Origin: an uncultured Anaerolineales bacterium
GTDB lineage: Bacteria; Chloroflexota; Anaerolineae; Anaerolineales; Villigracilaceae
Length of the DNA stretch: 28,614 nucleotides
NCBI GenBank assembly: GCA_937928015.1
Contig: CALFXA010000120.1
Location: 1 to 28,614, forward strand
Reading direction: 5' to 3'
The notes below the pieces were generated by a model. The model did not search any database. It saw nothing but the letters and a program-made list of their open reading frames with translations, and had not been told where the DNA came from. A program made the translations under genes and the position numbers. This document shows, piece after piece, positions 22,040 through 28,614 of this stretch (its first letter is position 1; the number at the start of each line of letters is the position of its first letter).

Positions 22040-22445
22040 TTCTCAAATCGTTCTTCGTGGGCGTCTGAATGGAGTACAGCGTAACAGGCTAAAGGGTCTG
22101 TTCGATATGCTTTACTCCCCTAGAGAGTTGGCCGAAGAAATCGGGATAAACACGGATCAAATTTACAGCGTCTATGTGCCTTTGGGCTGTCCAGAAGAAC
22201 GGGACGGAAAAAATCACATCCTGATTAATGGTAAGATTTTTGCGGAGTGGTATAGCAGGGTTTACGTCAAAATCAAACTCAACCAGAATGAGACGTTTTG
22301 CAAAACCTGTAAAAAGGGTGTTGAGATTTACAAGCCTAAGAAAAAGAAAAAGGCTGATTTGGTCTATGTACTGAGTGTATGCCCACATTGCGGGCGCAAC
22401 CTGACAAAGATTATCAGTGCAAAGCGAGGGGACAATGATAAATAA
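22032..22445 (+). CDS. HTH plus C-terminal zinc-ribbon protein, probable excisionase or accessory factor
   Basis: A 137-residue protein. Residues 28-75 (LYSPRELAEEIGINTDQIYSVYV ... ILINGKIFAEWY) have the shape of a MerR/excisionase-type helix-turn-helix with wing. The C-terminal part has two cysteine pairs, CKTC (90-93) and CPHC (117-120), for a zinc ribbon, joined by a lysine-rich stretch. It overlaps the end of rep by 8 bases and the start of the integrase by 11 bases, so it is made with both. The best guess is a recombination directionality factor. The zinc ribbon on such a protein is unusual. Confidence 0.75.
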   Translation: MADSQIVLRGRLNGVQRNRLKGLFDMLYSPRELAEEIGINTDQIYSVYVPLGCPEERDGKNHILINGKIFAEWYSRVYVKIKLNQNETFCKTCKKGVEIYKPKKKKKADLVYVLSVCPHCGRNLTKIISAKRGDNDK

Positions 22446-23505
22446 AAAGAATTGGCTACTTATGAAAAAGTATCTGGACTATCGTTTTATGGTAGACCAG
22501 ATTAGTAAAGGCTCTTTGAACAAAGAGCAAACTCACATACGCTATGTTCTCGAATGGGCGCAAGAAATTTCATTCAAAAACGCCCCAACAATTAGACCAA
22601 CCTTTCCAGAATACTTGCGGACAAGCCGTCTGGATGGGGGCAAGGGACAATTATCCCCTGTTTATATCAAAAAGGCTTTGGCAACTGCCCGCTTATTTTT
22701 CTCTTGGCTCTCTGACAACGAAGTTGAGGGAAAACGGATTAAACAGTCTTGGATAAAGACCATCAAGATAAAAAGGCTATCAGAGCCACCAAAGACAAAA
22801 GAGGCTGTCACTCTGGAAGAAGCCCTAAGCATGGCCGCCTATCCTGCCAATACTCTTATGCAAAGACGCGCAAGGGCTGCGGCTGTGTTTCTTTATTTGT
22901 CAGGCATGAGGATTGGGGCTTTTGTATCTTTACCTATGCAAGCCGTAGACATTCCTAGCCGAAAGATTTTTCAGTACCCTAATCTTGGTGTTAGGACTAA
23001 AAACAGTAAGTACGGGATAACCTATCTATTGGATATTCCCGAATTGCTAAAGGTGGTTCAAGATTGGGACAATGAGATCAGACCATTATTACCGCCTAGT
23101 GGCTTTTGGTTTGCTCCCCTATCGCCTGAGACAGGGCAAATAGATACAAATGTTTCTTCAATCGGGGAACATCGCGTTTCATTGGCAAGAAGAAATATCA
23201 AAGATTGGTTAGATCAAGCTGGTTTGCCTTATCACTCTCCCCATAAATTCAGGCATGGTCATATTCACTACGGATTAGCCTATGCTAAGAGTATGGCCGA
23301 TTTCAAAGCCGTAAGTATGAACGCTATGCACTCCAGCATGAAAATCACAGATGAGTTTTATTCTGTGCTGAATGATACCGAGATGAAAAGCCGCATCAAC
23401 GCATTGGGCAAGCAGGACAATAACCCACAAAAACAGGAAACAAACGAGGCTGAATTACTCATCAGGGAGTTTTTAGACTGGAAGAAGAAACAGGAAAAAG
23501 AATAA
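22435..23505 (+). CDS. int: Tyrosine recombinase/integrase of the element
   Basis: A 356-residue integrase with all catalytic residues visible: Arg159 in SGMRIG, Lys189 in RTKNSKYG, His270 and Arg273 in HKFRHGH, His299 in MHSSMK, and the nucleophile Tyr309 in DEFYSVL. The N-terminal part has the core-binding helices (about 15-110). The ATG at 22435 follows GAGGGG and overlaps the upstream gene. It lies next to the right attachment repeat and is followed by a terminator. It should catalyse integration into, and excision from, the tRNA-Asn 3' end. The protein appears full length and undamaged. Confidence 0.95.
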   Translation: MINKKNWLLMKKYLDYRFMVDQISKGSLNKEQTHIRYVLEWAQEISFKNAPTIRPTFPEYLRTSRLDGGKGQLSPVYIKKALATARLFFSWLSDNEVEGKRIKQSWIKTIKIKRLSEPPKTKEAVTLEEALSMAAYPANTLMQRRARAAAVFLYLSGMRIGAFVSLPMQAVDIPSRKIFQYPNLGVRTKNSKYGITYLLDIPELLKVVQDWDNEIRPLLPPSGFWFAPLSPETGQIDTNVSSIGEHRVSLARRNIKDWLDQAGLPYHSPHKFRHGHIHYGLAYAKSMADFKAVSMNAMHSSMKITDEFYSVLNDTEMKSRINALGKQDNNPQKQETNEAELLIREFLDWKKKQEKE

Positions 23506-23539
23506 AAAACTTACTGCTATACGAAAAAATTGGAAACAA

Positions 23540-23576
23540 AAATTGCCTCCGCTAAAAAGCTAGAGGCAATTTTTTT
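23540..23576 (+). terminator. Intrinsic terminator after the integrase
   Basis: AAATTGCCTC (23540-23549) pairs with GAGGCAATTT (23563-23572) and is followed by a T-run to 23576. A small GCT/AGC pair lies within the loop. It protects the tRNA-Asn region from transcripts of the element. Confidence 0.85.
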
Positions 23577-23583
23577 GGTCAAA

Positions 23584-23620
23584 GGCTCCTGGCCGAGGAC
23601 TTGAACCTCGAACCTAGCGG
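23584..23620 (-). repeat. Right attachment site (attR) within tRNA-Asn
   Basis: This 37-bp copy is identical to 17896-17932 and forms the T-arm, acceptor 3' strand and part of the anticodon-variable region of the complete tRNA-Asn. The identity stops at 23621, inside the anticodon stem, so the crossover lies somewhere in these 37 bp. Confidence 0.93.
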
Positions 23621-23658
23621 TTAACAGCCGCGCGCTCTGCCGATTGAGCTAGCCAGGA
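23586..23658 (-). tRNA. tRNA-Asn (anticodon GTT), integration target
   Basis: The minus strand gives TCCTGGC pairing with GCCAGGA, a D-arm GCTC...GAGC, the anticodon loop CTGTTAA with anticodon GTT, the T-loop TTCAAGT and discriminator G. The gene is complete because the element restores the 3' half on integration. CCA is not encoded. Confidence 0.95.
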
Positions 23659-23700
23659 AAGCGAAGGGCATTATACGAGCAAGGCGGAGAGGTGTCAAGC

Positions 23701-23946
23701 CTAATGAGCGTTTTTCAGGCTCAGATACACGGTCCCGCTACGTGGACTGTAGCTGGCCCAGATTACTTTATCGTCCAGGTGATATTCATCCAGCAGGATT
23801 GTGCGGCCATAATCTCCCGCCTGCTCCACAAAACTGGTCTTGTTGTCCGGCAGGCAGGTCACCTTGACATGCTCATCCACAAGACTACCTGTATGGATAA
23901 ACCGTTCCACTACCCGCAAGATGATCTGCTTTTCTTCTGAGATCAT
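23701..23946 (-). CDS. Small hypothetical protein downstream of the CarD-like gene
   Basis: An 81-residue protein beginning MISEEKQIILRVVERFIHTG and ending YLSLKNAH. It is predicted soluble with mixed alpha/beta character and one cysteine. The ATG (23946) comes one base after the stop of the CarD-like gene and has GAGGAA upstream, so it is the third gene of that operon. Its function is not recognised. Confidence 0.7.
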   Translation of the reverse strand: MISEEKQIILRVVERFIHTGSLVDEHVKVTCLPDNKTSFVEQAGDYGRTILLDEYHLDDKVIWASYSPRSGTVYLSLKNAH

Positions 23947-23947
23947 A

Positions 23948-24445
23948 TTATTCCTCGGTTTCTGTCAGACCAGTCAACAAATGGTACATCTCACGCTCTG
24001 CCTGCATCGGGGTCAGGGACAGGACAAAACTCCACTCCCCCAACAAAACGGCGTGCGCCTGTTTCAGGAGCAATTGGTCGTTGTCGTTCAAAGGTTTTTT
24101 GTTCTGATATGCAGACAGGTCGCGGATGATGTGAAAAAGCGATTCCGCACGCCCATCCCTCAACATTTTTTGCAAGTAGAGCCTGCGTTCGTTCCGATCC
24201 TCAGGAAGCGGATCGCACGGGCTCGACAAGATAGGCAGTAACTGTTTGAACTCATCCGAAGTCAGGGGAGGCCGCAGGCGACTCTCCAGTTTTGCATCAG
24301 CAGGCACCCAGACGGTCAACTCCCCTACCTGGACGGCATAATACAGGTTCTTGGAACCGAACAGAGCCCGCTCCTCCAAATTAATGATCCGCCCCAATCC
24401 ATAGGTCCAATGCATGACCGTGTCGCCTTCATGAAAAATCATCAT
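23948..24445 (-). CDS. CarD-family transcription regulator
   Basis: A 165-residue protein. The N-terminal 60 residues (FHEGDTVMHWTYGLGRIINLEERALFGSKNLYYAVQVG...TVWVPAD) form the CarD/CdnL/TRCF RNA-polymerase-interacting domain. A helical C-terminal domain (about 75-160) follows, as in CdnL proteins that stabilise open promoter complexes on the RNA polymerase beta subunit. The length matches CarD/CdnL. The two first codons are ATG ATG, preceded by AGAGG. Its start overlaps the stop of the SRPBCC gene (ATGA, 24442-24445), giving a coupled three-gene operon. It may be a paralogue with a narrower role than the housekeeping CarD. Confidence 0.87.
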   Translation of the reverse strand: MMIFHEGDTVMHWTYGLGRIINLEERALFGSKNLYYAVQVGELTVWVPADAKLESRLRPPLTSDEFKQLLPILSSPCDPLPEDRNERRLYLQKMLRDGRAESLFHIIRDLSAYQNKKPLNDNDQLLLKQAHAVLLGEWSFVLSLTPMQAEREMYHLLTGLTETEE

Positions 24446-24942
24446 GCCTCTCCGTTGGTCTTACCCATGGAATTCGCTTCCGCAACAAACCGTACCCGTT
24501 TCGCTTCCAGCAGATCCTTGAGCATGGTCAGGTTCTCTTTGAACTGCCGCTTCATCCATTTTTCCAGAACGCTCTCGGCAATCTGAATGGAATTGACCAC
24601 ATTGGCCTGCATGGAGACGCCAACCTTTGTGCTCCCCTTGTCTATATCGAAGGTATAAGAAATCTGCGAGAGCAGGGGCCCTGAGAGGGACTTGAATCCA
24701 TACTTCGCATTCGGTTCATATTCGTTTACCTCGAAGACACTCTGCGCACGATGTCCCATCAAATGACCAACGCTTCGAAAATGCACCCCCATGCCGACCT
24801 CACCTTCCAAGAGCCGCGCCGAAACCAGCGTTCCATACTGCCATTGAAAATCGTTCTCAGGCGTGCTAACGTATTCAAAGACCTGTTTAATGGGTCTGTA
24901 GATCATGGTACTGATATTGAAATTGATCATAAACTCTTTCAT
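24442..24942 (-). CDS. SRPBCC (START-like) ligand-binding protein
   Basis: A protein of about 166 residues of the polyketide-cyclase/SRPBCC type. It begins with the hallmark FNISTMIYRPIKQVFEYVSTPENDFQW and has the expected GVHFRSVGHLMG and FEVNEYEPNAKYGF strands, with a long C-terminal helix (ESVLEKWMKRQFKENLTMLKDLLEA). Such proteins bind small hydrophobic ligands, which are not predictable here. Several starts are possible: TTG 24951, ATG 24942 or ATG 24930; I use 24942. It leads the operon with the CarD-like regulator. A ligand-binding protein coupled to a transcription factor suggests a sensing role, by inference. Confidence 0.83.
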   Translation of the reverse strand: MKEFMINFNISTMIYRPIKQVFEYVSTPENDFQWQYGTLVSARLLEGEVGMGVHFRSVGHLMGHRAQSVFEVNEYEPNAKYGFKSLSGPLLSQISYTFDIDKGSTKVGVSMQANVVNSIQIAESVLEKWMKRQFKENLTMLKDLLEAKRVRFVAEANSMGKTNGEA

Positions 24943-25034
24943 CACAAGCAACAGGGCCTGACTATAAATAACCGTCCATCGCCATCATGGACAGCCTGTC
25001 TTTCCCCCGAAGATAAACACCATGTTTTACTTTA

Positions 25035-25062
25035 AATTTAGTGTAACACACTATCAGGTCAA
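25035..25062 (-). promoter_or_regulatory. Promoter with palindromic operator for the SRPBCC-CarD operon
   Basis: On the minus strand TTGACC (25062-25057) and TAAATT (25040-25035) are 16 bp apart. The spacer holds the 15-bp palindrome TAGTGTAACACACTA (25039-25053), a TetR-like operator shape. The leader to the first gene is about 85 bases. The rest of 25063-25185 holds only weak open frames and no clear feature. Confidence 0.5.
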
Positions 25063-25263
25063 ATAACGAATGGGTTTCCCTACCCTGCCTGTTCCAGCAC
25101 TTCTTTTGCTCGATGACAGGTCTCGTTCCTGCTTCGGGGATGACCTGTTTCCATAAATCATCCTCGTTCAAACGGGGATGATACTTTGTTTAGCCATTCG
25201 ATTGAGACCCGTAAGGTAAAATCGGCCCTACAAGTTCCACAAGGCAAATCATTTCAGGAGATC

Positions 25264-26217
25264 ATGAAATCCAACTCTTCTTCCTATTCCCGCGGATACC
25301 TCATCGCGCTGACCGCCACCGTGCTTTGGTCGAGCACGGGTATTTTGATCAGTTATATCAACCGCACGTATTCCCTGCCATCGCTGGTGCTGGCTTTCTG
25401 GCGTGACTTGTTCGTGGCGTTGGGCATGATCCTCGGGCTGGCAGTTTTCAGCCGCGCGCGTTTTCACTTACCTCGAACCCATTGGAAATTTATTGCGCTC
25501 TACGGTCTGACGCTGGCCGTCTTCAATACGGCCTGGACCTTCTCCGTGCAGTACAACGGTGCGGCGGTCGCCACGGTACTGGCGTTCAGTTCGCCCGCCA
25601 TCACGGCCATCCTCAGCCGCATTGTGTTCAAGGAAGAGTTCAGCCGCGTCAAGATCCTGTCCATCGTGTTGACCTCGCTGGGCGTGATCCTCGTCTCGGG
25701 CACGATCAATCCCGAGGTGTGGAAGCTCAATCCGCTCGGGATCATCTTCGGGCTGCTGACGGGGCTGTTCTTTGCCATCTACAACCTCGAAGGCACGCAC
25801 GCCTCCGACCTTCAAATCGACTCATGGACGGCGCTGCTCTACAGCTTCGGCGCGGCGGCGGTCTTTTTATTCTTCTTCAATCTGGGAGCGGATCTGTGGA
25901 TGGCCCGCCCGCCGCTGGGAGATCTGATGTGGCTTGGGGCTTCCTTCGACGGTTGGGGCTGGCTCGCCTTTTTGGGCGTGGCACCCACCCTGGGCGGATT
26001 CGGACTCTACACGCTCAGCCTGCGCTACCTGCCCCCCACCGTCTCCAGCTTGATTGCCACTTCCGAACCTGGGCTGACAGTCATCTGGGCCTACTTCATC
26101 TTCGGCGAAGTGCTGACCCCCATGCAATTTTTCGGAAGCCTGGTTTTGTTCGCGGGTGTCATTCTGCTGCGCATCAGAGAACGACCTGCGGCGAACGAAA
26201 TTACAGAGATGCCTTAA
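25264..26217 (+). CDS. EamA/DMT-family membrane transporter
   Basis: A 317-residue protein with ten predicted transmembrane helices made of two EamA repeats. The first repeat opens YLIALTATVLWSSTGILISY, and the second begins near IIFGLLTGLFFAIYNLEG. The SLIATSEPGLTVIWAYFIFGEVLTPMQFFGSLVLFAGVILL segment is the classic end of a DMT permease. Substrates are usually metabolites or drugs and cannot be told here. The ATG at 25264 has AGGAG just upstream; the longer frame start at 25186 has no ribosome site. It is monocistronic and followed by a terminator. Confidence 0.92.
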   Translation: MKSNSSSYSRGYLIALTATVLWSSTGILISYINRTYSLPSLVLAFWRDLFVALGMILGLAVFSRARFHLPRTHWKFIALYGLTLAVFNTAWTFSVQYNGAAVATVLAFSSPAITAILSRIVFKEEFSRVKILSIVLTSLGVILVSGTINPEVWKLNPLGIIFGLLTGLFFAIYNLEGTHASDLQIDSWTALLYSFGAAAVFLFFFNLGADLWMARPPLGDLMWLGASFDGWGWLAFLGVAPTLGGFGLYTLSLRYLPPTVSSLIATSEPGLTVIWAYFIFGEVLTPMQFFGSLVLFAGVILLRIRERPAANEITEMP

Positions 26218-26221
26218 AAAC

Positions 26222-26254
26222 AATTGGGGTGGACCTGAAAGGTCCACCCCAATT
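26222..26254. terminator. Terminator between the EamA and MFS genes
   Basis: A perfect 15-bp stem (26222-26236 with 26240-26254), with core TTGGGGTGGACC, lies between convergent genes. On the minus strand it is followed by GTTTTTAAG, so it mainly ends the MFS gene; on the plus strand the tail is weak. Confidence 0.8.
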
Positions 26255-26256
26255 CG

Positions 26257-27459
26257 TTACTTATAAACGGGGTCTTTCAACTGCGTGATCAACACCACGC
26301 TGACTACCAACAACCCGATTGCCAGCAACAGTGCAGAGGTGAACGAACCATCAGACGTTTTCAGTGCTTCCATGATATAGACAAACACCACCGACGCCTG
26401 ACCGAACAACTGGATCAACCCATTCGACGTGCCCTCTGGCGTGGGCTGCGTCACCTCGGCGGCGTATTGCATCCCGACGGGCATCGCGCTGACCAGGAAG
26501 AATCCCATCAGAAAAGCGGAGGCAAACAACAGGGCGGCGGACTTCGCAAAGGTCAGGCCGATCAAAAAGGGAATCGCGCCGATAAAGGCAATCAGCAAAT
26601 ACATCTGACGCTTGCGCTGCTTGTCCGACAACGCAGGAATAACCACCGCCCCGATCACCCCACCGACGATCATCAGCGCGCCGAGCGTGCCCGCGTCATT
26701 GGGCGTAAATCCGCGCGGACGGATGATGTTCTCGACCCAGGTGGTGATGCCGTTGAAGATCCCCAGCCCGATGAACGAGACCACGAGATATAGCCAGAAA
26801 GGCTTGACCGTCAGCGCGTGTTTGAGGCCATCCAGCATCAGCGCGCGGACTTCCCCTCCAGGCGGGCAGGGCGGCGTGGGCGGAGTCTCACGCGCCAGCA
26901 GGATGAACAGCACCGACGAAAATGCCGCCACGCCGCCGTAGATCAATTGCACGGTCGGGATGGACATGCTCTTGGTCAGGGCGGGCGTCAACACCATGCC
27001 GAGGGCGGTGCCCACCAGATTCGCCAGCGTGACCAATCCCACGGCGGTGGCGCGCTCTTCGAGGGCGAACCAATTGGCAGGGACCTTCGTCCATGCGTTG
27101 AGCAGGAAGGGCTGCGCGGCTGCCAGCCCGAAGGTGCTCCACAGGACGAGCGTGTAGTTCGCGCCCGCCAGCCCGCGCAGGACGCCGAAGACGCCCATCA
27201 GCACACAACCGATGCTGACCGCTAATCGGAAGCCGTAGGTGTCGATCACCCATGAGACAGGAATCGACAACGGGATGAAGGCGATCATAAACGACATCGC
27301 CAGTAAACCGATTTGCAAATCGGTCACGCCGTAGAACTGCGCGGCAGGGCCCGTGATCGGCGCATACCCGATCCACAGGGTCTGGACGGTGAGGTTGATG
27401 AACATGAAGACCGCCAGCACCACCCAACGGTAAGGATACAGTTTGTATTGTTCGGTCAT
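26257..27459 (-). CDS. MFS transporter, FLVCR-like
   Basis: A 400-residue major facilitator with twelve predicted helices. The first loop reads YGVTDLQIGLLAMSFMIAFIPLSIPVSWVIDTYGFR, which follows the FLVCR-type (haem/choline exporter-related) pattern, and ALSDKQRKRQ is the usual loop between helices 8 and 9. The substrate is unknown in bacteria of this group. The ATG at 27459 has TAGGAG upstream; a longer frame starts inside the dispersed repeat at 27476-27518 and is rejected. It lies downstream of the sugar-kinase gene on the same strand, 168 bases apart, so cotranscription is possible but not certain. Confidence 0.88.
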   Translation of the reverse strand: MTEQYKLYPYRWVVLAVFMFINLTVQTLWIGYAPITGPAAQFYGVTDLQIGLLAMSFMIAFIPLSIPVSWVIDTYGFRLAVSIGCVLMGVFGVLRGLAGANYTLVLWSTFGLAAAQPFLLNAWTKVPANWFALEERATAVGLVTLANLVGTALGMVLTPALTKSMSIPTVQLIYGGVAAFSSVLFILLARETPPTPPCPPGGEVRALMLDGLKHALTVKPFWLYLVVSFIGLGIFNGITTWVENIIRPRGFTPNDAGTLGALMIVGGVIGAVVIPALSDKQRKRQMYLLIAFIGAIPFLIGLTFAKSAALLFASAFLMGFFLVSAMPVGMQYAAEVTQPTPEGTSNGLIQLFGQASVVFVYIMEALKTSDGSFTSALLLAIGLLVVSVVLITQLKDPVYK

Positions 27460-27475
27460 GAAGGCTCCTAAGTTA

Positions 27476-27620
27476 CTTCGCGCTGAGCGGAGCGACCCAC
27501 AAGGGAGCGCAGTCGAAGCGCGGGGTTTCCACAAATAAAATGTAAGATAGTTACCTGCTCTTCGACCTCGCCGCTATCGCGGCTCCGCTCACGCGTGCCT
27601 GCTGCACGGTGCAGGCAGGG
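27476..27620. repeat. Intergenic dispersed-repeat-like sequences between kinase and MFS genes
   Basis: Two GC-rich palindromic blocks lie in the gap. One (27476-27518) has CTTCGCGCTGAGCGGAGCG facing GGAGCGCAGTCGAAG. The other (about 27561-27620) contains CTTCGACCTCGCCGC and the hairpin GCCTGC...GTGCAGGC. They resemble the common intergenic repeats of the form CTTCGACTGCGCTCAG found in many GC-rich genomes. They may have been acquired separately. Confidence 0.5.
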
Positions 27621-27627
27621 CGAAGGT

Positions 27628-28614
27628 TTATTGGTTCAATCTTTTATATACACTTTTCATCTGCTGATACACATCTTTAAACACCGCAAAGCGCTCATCG
27701 TATACGCCGCGATTCGTGGACTGCGGCATATAGCTGCGTTTGAACTCGACCAGGCGCGGCACGTCGCTGAAGGAGATCTCGCCCAGGCCCACCGCCCCGA
27801 TCCAGGCGGCGCCGCGGGCGTTGGCGTAGATGGGATCGTTGACCTGCCTGATCTCCACGTTCATCACGTCCGCGAAGATCTGACACCACACGTCCGACTG
27901 CGCCCCACCGCCGACGATATTGATGCTGGGCACCCTGCGCCCCAGGAATTTTTCCACGGGCTGCAACAGCCAACGCGTGTTGAAGGCGATGCCTTCGAGG
28001 AAGGCGCGGATGATGTCCTCGCGCGTGTTATGCAGGGAAATGTTGTACAGGCCCGCACGCAGGTGACGGTCATCGACGGGCGCGCGCTCGCCCCAAATCC
28101 ACGGCGTGTAGAGCACGCCGTTCGAGCCCGCGGGCACGCGCATCGCGATCTGGTCGAGCACCTTGAAGATATCTGGCACGTCGGCTTCCTGCAACAACTC
28201 GTCCTTGTGATAGATGACGTTGTCGCGCAGAAAGGTCAGATTGCCACCCGCCGTGGCTTGCAGCGCGGTCAGCAGATAACGTCCAGGCACGGCGCAAGGG
28301 ACCGACGCCAGCGAGGAAGCGATGTCCGTTTTCTTATACGGCACATGCGCGGTCATCCACGAGGAGGTGCCGATGTAGAGGTGCATGGCGTAATCTTCCA
28401 CCGCGCCCGCGCCGATGGCTGCTGCCGTGTTGTCGATGGCGCCTGCCACGACCTGCACATCCGTCGGAAGGCCGAGCGCTGCAGCCACATCCGCCTTGAG
28501 CGGGCCGAGCACGGCCGTGCAGGGCACGATCTCGGGCAGCTTGGCAGAGTCCACGCCACAGTCGCGTACCAGGCCCGGGTCGTAGTGAACAGCCAGAGGG
28601 TCGCGCTGGTCGGT
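27628..28614 (-). CDS. FGGY-family carbohydrate kinase, C-terminal part (runs off window)
   Basis: The frame is open to the right edge; 328 residues are visible of an expected 490-510, so the N-terminal third lies outside. The visible part has FGGY domain II landmarks: VVAGAIDNTAAAIGAGAV, IGTSSWMT, LYTPWIWGERAPVDDRHLRAGLYNI, RAFLEGIAFNTRWLL, and the ATP-binding motif INIVGGGAQSDVWCQIFADV followed by ARGAAWIGAV. It phosphorylates a sugar or polyol, most like xylulose, but the substrate cannot be fixed without the N-terminus. It may form a transcription unit with genes to the right. Confidence 0.9.
   Translation of the reverse strand, partial: TDQRDPLAVHYDPGLVRDCGVDSAKLPEIVPCTAVLGPLKADVAAALGLPTDVQVVAGAIDNTAAAIGAGAVEDYAMHLYIGTSSWMTAHVPYKKTDIASSLASVPCAVPGRYLLTALQATAGGNLTFLRDNVIYHKDELLQEADVPDIFKVLDQIAMRVPAGSNGVLYTPWIWGERAPVDDRHLRAGLYNISLHNTREDIIRAFLEGIAFNTRWLLQPVEKFLGRRVPSINIVGGGAQSDVWCQIFADVMNVEIRQVNDPIYANARGAAWIGAVGLGEISFSDVPRLVEFKRSYMPQSTNRGVYDERFAVFKDVYQQMKSVYKRLNQ

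Larger units (their letters stand above)
17896..23620. mobile_element. tRNA-Asn-integrated element: Rep + integrase + restriction-modification
   Basis: The element is bounded by 37-bp perfect direct repeats (17896-17932 and 23584-23620), the right copy being the 3' half of tRNA-Asn. One unit is 5,688 bp. It encodes a complete tyrosine recombinase next to the right repeat, an HUH-type replication initiator, an HTH/zinc-ribbon protein, a small DNA-binding-like protein, an XRE repressor, and a methyltransferase/restriction-enzyme pair. The genes are visibly AT-rich against a GC-rich chromosome. No conjugation, capsid or packaging gene is present, so it reads as an integrative rolling-circle plasmid or a satellite that borrows transfer functions. 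Both ends and the reading frames appear intact, so it may still be active. Confidence 0.9.

Noticed and set aside
17896..23620. Prophage or inovirus as the identity of the element
   Set aside because: Rep resembles filamentous-phage initiators, but no coat, assembly (Zot-like) or packaging gene is present.
24962..25171. 69-residue minus-strand open frame upstream of the SRPBCC gene
   Set aside because: It overlaps the predicted promoter and operator and has no clear ribosome site.

Overview
The window looks like chromosomal DNA of an uncultured or little-studied Chloroflexota bacterium, most likely class Anaerolineae. This is inferred from the gene mix and style: GC-rich backbone, GTG starts, two GT-C type membrane glycosyltransferases, a two-gene M16 peptidase set, and short dispersed palindromes between genes. 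No rRNA or complete marker gene is present, so the placement is an inference.

Layout. 1-449 (minus): tRNA-Thr(TGT), tRNA-Tyr(GTA), tRNA-Thr(GGT) and the first codons of tuf, in the order known from other bacteria but without the usual tRNA-Gly. 737-1779 (plus): a P-loop ATPase and a small partner, from a promoter overlapped by a LexA-box-like palindrome. 1863-5590 (minus): membrane protein, catalytic M16 peptidase, non-catalytic M16 partner, acpS. 5805-10024: adrenodoxin-reductase-type FAD enzyme (plus), membrane protein (minus), lipoprotein (plus) and a coupled pair ending in a DHODH-like TIM barrel (plus). 10068-10280 (minus): a cold-shock protein with a terminator-like hairpin in its leader. 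10541-11807 (plus): two thiol-redox proteins. 11857-14884 (minus): a selenoprotein W-like gene with in-frame TGA, then trpS, dtd and a membrane glycosyltransferase. 15060-17845: FmdB-type zinc ribbon (plus), a second glycosyltransferase (minus) and a Gly-rich repeat protein (plus).

17896-23620 is a compact integrated element of about 5.7 kb in the 3' end of tRNA-Asn(GTT), bounded by 37-bp perfect direct repeats and clearly more AT-rich than its surroundings. One arm (minus) carries an XRE repressor, a small ORF, an amino-DNA methyltransferase and a PD-(D/E)XK restriction enzyme with CCGG-family signatures. The other arm (plus) carries a small DNA-binding-like protein, an HUH replication initiator, an HTH/zinc-ribbon protein and a tyrosine integrase. 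Between the arms lie a strong promoter with two palindromic operators and a large GC-rich inverted repeat with iteron-like boxes. This reads as a self-integrating rolling-circle plasmid stabilised by a restriction-modification system.

23701-28614: an SRPBCC/CarD/hypothetical operon (minus), an EamA transporter (plus), an FLVCR-like MFS transporter (minus) and an incomplete FGGY sugar kinase (minus).

The strongest unexpected items are the selenoprotein gene with a well-fitting bacterial SECIS hairpin (14642-14884), which ordinary gene calling truncates or misses, and the tRNA-Asn-integrated Rep/Int/R-M element.
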